A DNA stretch of 64,000 nucleotides from Parapedobacter sp964498395. GTDB taxonomy: Bacteria; Bacteroidota; Bacteroidia; Sphingobacteriales; Sphingobacteriaceae. This document shows positions 59,901 through 64,000 of this stretch, in pieces. Both the position numbers and the translations under genes were made by a program. The number at the start of each line of letters is the position of its first letter. Position 1 is the stretch's first letter. The stretch spans positions 618,477 to 682,476 of the forward strand of contig CAZCHE010000002.1 in NCBI GenBank assembly GCA_964498395.1, read 5' to 3'. The notes below the pieces were generated by a model, which saw only the letters and a program-made list of their open reading frames with translations, made no database searches and was not told the DNA's origin.

Positions 59901-62900
59901 GATGGAGGATGTCACGGTTGTTGATCCGAAGATCACTGACCCAATCTTACTTGACGAAACCACGCTTGCCCCGGGCGAAGTGGCCACGGGCACGGCGAGC
60001 TACACGTTGACCCAGCCGGAGAAGGACACTGGCGTGGTTGAGAACCTGGCCACGGTGACGGGCACTCCTCCTACGATGGATCCGGATGATCCGGCAGACC
60101 CAATAGACCCTGTTCCGTCGACGCCGGACGTGGACAACCCGGGCACGCCGGGAGACCCTGGCGTGCCGACGGAAGTTGGAATACCTGCCAATCCATCACT
60201 GTCGTTCGTGAAGACGGGTGTGCTGTCCGCGGACGGCAACACGGTAATCTATACATTCACGGTGACCAACACGGGCAACGTGACGATGGAGGATATCACG
60301 GTAAGCGACCCGAAGATTACGGATGCGATTACGGTGACCCCCGCCACGCTTGCTCCTGGTGAAGTGGCCACGGGCACTGCAACCTATACCATCACTCAGG
60401 CCGAGAAAGACGCGGGCGAGGTTGAGAACCTGGCCACGGTAACGGGCACGCCGCCTACGACGGATCCGGATAATCCGGCCACGCCGATCGACCCTATTCC
60501 GTCTACGCCTGACGAGGACAATCCCGGAACACCGGGTGATCCGGGTGTGCCGACGGTAGTGGACGTACCGGCCAACCCATCGCTGTCGTTTGTGAAGACG
60601 GGCGTGCTGTCGGCGGACGGCAACACGATCGAATACACGTTCACGGTTACCAACACGGGCAACGTGACGCTGGAGGATATCACGGTTGACGACCCGAAGA
60701 TCACGGGCGCGATTACGCTGACCGCCACCACGCTTGCCCCGGGTGAAGTGGCCACGGGCACTGCAACCTATACCATCACTCAGGCCGAGAAAGACGNNNN
60801 NNNNNNNNNNNNNNNNNNNNNNNNNNNNNNNNNNNNNNNNNNNNNNNNNNNNNNNNNNNNNNNNNNNNNNNNNNNNNNNNNNNNNNNNNNNNNNNNCGGG
60901 CGAGGTTGAGAACCTGGCCACGGTAACGGGCACGCCCCCGACTACGGATCCGGATGACCCGGCCGAGCCAATAGACCCTGTTCCGTCGACGCCTGACGTG
61001 GACAACCCCGGTACGCCCGGCGACCCCGGGGTTCCAACGGAAGTGGAAATACCGGCCAATCCTGCCTTGTCATTCGTGAAGACAGGGGTGCTGTCCGCGG
61101 ATGGCAACACGGTAATCTATACATTCACGGTTACCAACACGGGCAACGTGACGCTGGAGGACATCACGGTTGACGACCCGAAAATCACCGGTGCGATTAC
61201 GCTGACCGCCACCGCGCTTGCTCCGGGTGAAGTGGCCACGGGTACGGCAAGCTACACCGTGACCCAAGCAGAGAAAGACGCGGGCGAAGTAATAAACAAT
61301 GCCACGGTAACTGGCACTCCGCCTACAACAGATCCGGCTGATCCTGCCGAGCCTATCACACCGGTGCCCTCGACGCCGGATGTGGACAACCCGGGCACGC
61401 CGGGCGACCCGGGAGTTCCAACGGAAGTGGAAGTGCCCGCTAATCCATCATTGACGTTAACGAAAGCTGTAACAAGCGAAGGCCACTATGAAGTTGGCGA
61501 CTACATCAACTTCGAGATCGTGGTACGTAATACAGGCAACGTTACGCTGACGGACGTTACGGTGACGGACGCGAACGCGGATATCGTATCGGGCAGCCCG
61601 GTTGCGAGCCTAGCGCCGAATGCCAGCGCGACGGTGATCGCCCGCCACCAGGTGACGCAGGCGGACGTGGATGCGGGCGTGGTGGTTAACCAGGCGAAAG
61701 TGACGGGCGACGACCCTGATGGCAACCCGGTACCGGAGGTTCCCTCGGACAACCCGGACACGCCGCAGCCGAACGACCCGACTGTTGTGGAGCTGACGCA
61801 GCAACCGGCACTGTCCCTGACGAAACGCGCGACGGGCGAAGGTCCCTATGCGGTTGGTGAATACATCAACTTTGAAATCACGGTCCGCAATACGGGCAAC
61901 GTTACGCTGACCGATGTAGCTGTCACGGACGGTAACGCGGATATCGTATCGGGCAGCCCGATCGCGAGCCTGGCACCGAACGTATCGGCGACGGTCATCG
62001 CGCGTCACCGGGTGACGCAGTCCGATGTGGATGCGGGCGTGGTGGTTAACCAGGCGAAAGTGACGGGCGACGACCCTGATGNNNNNNNNNNNNNNNNNNN
62101 NNNNNNNNNNNNNNNNNNNNNNNNNNNNNNNNNNNNNNNNNNNNNNNNNNNNNNNNNNNNNNNNNNNNNNNNNNNNNNNNNTGACGCAGTCCGATGTGGA
62201 TGCGGGCGTGGTGGTTAACCAGGCGAAAGTGACGGGTGACGACCCGGATGGCAACCCGGTACCGGAGGTTCCGTCTGACAACCCTGATACGTCCGAACCG
62301 GATGATCCGACGGTTGTTGACATGGAAAGCAAACCGTCGCTGTCGTTAACCAAAGGGGTGACTAGTGAAGGTCCGTACAATGTGGGTGATCAGATCAGGT
62401 ACTTTAATATTGTAGCCACTAATACAGGTAATGTCACATTGACCAATGTGATCGTGACAGATGATAATGCTGAAATCATTTCCGGATCACCCATAGCGCG
62501 TCTTAAACCCGGTGAATCTGCAACGATAATGGCTCGCCACCTTGTTACACAGGCCGATATCGATGCTGGGGTAGTGATCAATCAGGCAAGCGTTTCGGGT
62601 GAAGACCCCGAAGGCAACCGAACCCCTGAAGTGCTTTCTGACGATCCGAATACACCAGAAACAAATGATGAAACCATAACACCGGTTGCTCAAGCACCGG
62701 CGATACGTATAGAGAAAACTGCTGACAAGCAAATCGTGGAAAAAGCAGGTGATCGTATCATGTATCAGCTGACAGTGATCAATACGGGTAATGTAACGCT
62801 CCACAACGTGCATGTAGAGGATCCGTTGACCGGCTTTTCACAGCAAATTGAACGCATCAGGCCAGGTGTTGCGTATACACATACTTTCTGGACACATTAT

Positions 62901-63866
62901 ATAGCGACGACAAGTGATTTGGTCGCCGGCAAAATCGTCAACACGGCAGTGGTAACCGGTGAAGCTCCAGACGGAGAAAACATAGGCCATTCGGCTACCC
63001 ACGAAGTTGAGGTCTATTACAAGGAAATCGAAGCAGAGGATGATGATTTCGGGCCAATCAATGGTAAGACAGGGGGAAGTGCAGGTAATGTGTTTACAAA
63101 TGACAAAGTGAACGGCGGTTCGTTAATTCCCGGAGAGGTCACCCTTACACGTGTGCCATCGGGTGATCCCTCGCCACTGGTGCTGGAAGAAGACGGTACG
63201 GTATCGGTCAGCCCGAATACACCGGCTGGGATGTATACGTTGGAGTATCAAGTGTGTGACGTCGTTAATCCGAATAATTGCGGTGTGGCAACCGTTAGCG
63301 TTTTGGTAGAACCTTCCCATATCCAAGCTATATCTGATCAGGTGACGGGTGTAAATGGTTACGACGGCACATCGAATGTAACTAACGTGTTTGTCAATGA
63401 CCAACTAAACGGAGCACCTGTTGTACCTGAGGAAGTGACGCTGACATTGGTTAGTAATGATCCTGCCTTGCGACTCAATCCCGATGGTTCTGTCGATGTA
63501 ATACCCGGTACGAGGGGAGGTACGTATACACTGGAATACCAAATATGCGAGAAGCTAAATCCCGAGAATTGTTCAATAGCAACCGTAACGGTGGTGGTTG
63601 TGAATCCGCTTAAGATACCGAACGTGTTTACGCCGAACGGTGATGGTAAGAATGATCAGTTTGAGATTATCGGAAGCGAAGGATTCGATCGCATCGAAGT
63701 GACGGTGGTAAACCGTTGGGGGAATGAGGTGTACCGAAACAATAACTACCGCAATAATTGGGATGGGCAAGGTCTTACCGAAGGTACTTATTATTATTTG
63801 ATTACTACCCACTTGGGCAACGCAAGCGAAGTGCACAAAGGATGGGTATTGATAAAACGTCTGTAA
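56968..63866 (+). CDS. Giant repeat-rich surface protein with T9SS type B sorting domain (interrupted by two assembly gaps)
   Basis: At least about 2,200 residues. Signal peptide MKRLYQSLLGFSFVMLCLLF; a unique N-terminal region to about residue 700; two DUF11-type Ig-like domains (about 706-945, each starting ADL-x-I-x-K); four 128-residue repeats (from residue 948, PSLSFVKTGVLSADGN, DUF7507-like); three 120-residue repeats (LTKAVTSEGHYEVGDY type); a further related unit; two cadherin-like units; and a C-terminal gliding-motility/CHU_C domain from about nt 63615 (IPNVFTPNGDGKND, ending HKGWVLIKRL), the T9SS type B signal. The frame changes only across the N-runs, which are placeholder length, so this is one gene. 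The ATG at 56968 opens the signal peptide. Likely a long adhesin-like fibre; PorP/SprF follows directly. Confidence 0.88.
59809..61444 (+). repeat. Four tandem 384-bp repeats (128 codons each), one holding a gap
   Basis: Units start at 59809, 60193, 60577 and 61061. The spacing is exactly 384 bp, except across the 100-N gap where it is 484. Each encodes one beta-sandwich unit of the PSLSFVKTGVLSADGN type, followed by a Pro/Asp-rich linker (STPDVDNPGTPGDPGVPT). Nucleotide identity between units is high, with long shared strings. Confidence 0.93.
60797..60896. other. Assembly gap 1 (100 N)
   Basis: Exactly 100 N, a placeholder for unknown length. The last bases before it (GAAAGACG) and the first after it (CGGGCGAG) join in phase within the 384-bp repeat as GACGCGGGCGAG, and visible sequence of the interrupted unit totals 220 + 164 = 384 bp. 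Missing sequence should therefore be a whole number of 384-bp units, possibly zero. Confidence 0.95.
61445..62696 (+). repeat. Three related 360-bp repeats (120 codons each), one holding a gap
   Basis: Units start at 61445, 61805 and 62334; the last, 363 bp, is more diverged and AT-richer. They encode TNTGNVTLTDV-type beta-sandwich domains with the VTGDDPDGNPVPEVPSDNPD linker, different from the 128-residue units upstream. The second unit contains gap 2. Confidence 0.9.
62082..62181. other. Assembly gap 2 (100 N)
   Basis: Exactly 100 N. The 69 bp after it (from TGACGCAGTCC to CCCGGATG) repeat the 69 bp before it with two mismatches. So either the contigs overlap and were not merged, or the gap hides 360k - 69 bp (291 bp for one missing unit). 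Both keep the reading frame. Confidence 0.93.
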
Positions 63867-64000
63867 ATGAAGAACCTGATAAAACCAATGATTACGCTGG
63901 CCTTGTTTATCGTGGCCGGTAAGGGCATGGCCCAGCAGAACATCCAGTTCACGCAGTACATCTTCAACTCGATGAGCGTGTACGCCGGGTTCACGCTCAT
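63867..64000 (+). CDS. PorP/SprF-family T9SS membrane protein, N-terminal part (cut by window edge)
   Basis: The ATG at 63867 follows the giant gene's stop directly. The visible 44 residues read MKNLIKPMITLALFIVAGKG, a signal peptide with cleavage near MAQ, then QQNIQFTQYIFNSMSVYAGF. The QFTQY-x-x-N-S-x-S motif is diagnostic for the PorP/SprF family, outer-membrane proteins that work with T9SS and often tether type B cargo at the surface. Paired genes of large type B cargo plus PorP/SprF are common in Bacteroidota, which supports a dedicated partnership. The rest lies outside the window. Confidence 0.88.
   Translation, partial: MKNLIKPMITLALFIVAGKGMAQQNIQFTQYIFNSMSVYAGFTL

Noticed and set aside
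60196..61110. Minus-strand frames of up to 304 codons over the repeats, one spanning N bases
   Set aside because: Periodic open frames are expected opposite GC-rich tandem repeats; they run through undefined sequence and have no protein-like features.
60797..62218. Apparent frameshifts splitting the giant surface gene into three
   Set aside because: The frame changes only at the 100-N placeholders (100 is not a multiple of 3), and visible bases without the N total an exact number of codons.
59809..62696. CRISPR-like tandem repeats
   Set aside because: Units are 384 and 360 bp and coding; there are no short direct repeats with unique spacers, and no cas genes.
1..64000. tRNA, rRNA, tmRNA, insertion sequences, prophage or att sites
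   Set aside because: Intergenic spacers were read on both strands; no cloverleaf, conserved RNA core, transposase or integrase was found.

Overview
This window is chromosomal DNA from a member of the Bacteroidota, most likely family Sphingobacteriaceae (Parapedobacter/Olivibacter-like; the genus is inference). Support comes from a type IX secretion (T9SS) type B sorting domain next to a PorP/SprF gene, family-restricted proteins (DUF4159, DUF4175, DUF2480, DUF3108, DUF3109, DUF6427), near absence of Shine-Dalgarno sequences, and promoters of the Bacteroidota type (TTTG, about 20 bp, TAnnTTTG). No rRNA, tRNA, CRISPR array, insertion sequence or prophage was seen. Two runs of exactly 100 N mark scaffold gaps.

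Layout. 1-1070: start of prfA and a DUF4159 gene, both leftward. 1233-13425: a nine-gene rightward block, MoxR ATPase, DUF58 (vWA-like), BatA-like, DUF4175, a membrane protein, two tandem TldD paralogues and a TldE/PmbA partner, closed by a strong terminator. 13540-17214: leftward lpxH and a Gdx/SugE exporter, diverging from a prolyl oligopeptidase lipoprotein and a small GNAT protein. 17233-29275: a long leftward run with M28 peptidase, TerC, polyprenyl synthase, DUF3109, DUF3108, DUF2480, PpiD, LptC, an outer-membrane protein, DUF6427, a second LpxH-like phosphoesterase and a tiny membrane ORF. 29518-32463: a large FAD/Fe-S dehydrogenase. 32467-37269: a REC-only regulator, a PAS/GAF sensor without an ATPase domain, and gdhA. 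37360-43936 (leftward): ccmD-like, ccmC, ccmB, YtxH, an MsbA-type ABC exporter, a coiled-coil membrane protein, a SAM hydrolase-family enzyme and an MBL-fold hydrolase. 44054-49564 (rightward): recJ, lptB, a GH3 protein and der. 49594-56669 (leftward): three paralogous TPR-type sensor kinases around one LuxR-type regulator. 56968-64000: a giant repeat-rich T9SS cargo protein followed directly by a PorP/SprF gene that runs off the window.

How the genes fit together. Envelope biogenesis is the main theme: lipid A (lpxH and a paralogue), LPS transport (lptC, lptB, possibly the MsbA-like exporter), periplasmic folding (PpiD), isoprenoid carrier synthesis, cytochrome c maturation (ccmBCD) and T9SS surface display. 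The best candidates for an under-described system are the MoxR/DUF58/BatA/DUF4175/TldD-TldE block, which couples an AAA+/vWA module to a TldD-type metalloprotease pair with N-terminal leaders, and the three-kinase, one-regulator signalling cluster.

Sequence-level points. Three intergenic fold-backs with near-complementary arms that differ only by C/T transitions sit just upstream of same-strand start codons (38.3, 45.8 and 46.6 kb). The lpxH start appears to be leaderless. The giant surface gene is interrupted by two assembly gaps whose phase shows they are collapsed repeats rather than frameshifts. Coordinates for starts are my choice where several were possible; reasons are given in each entry.
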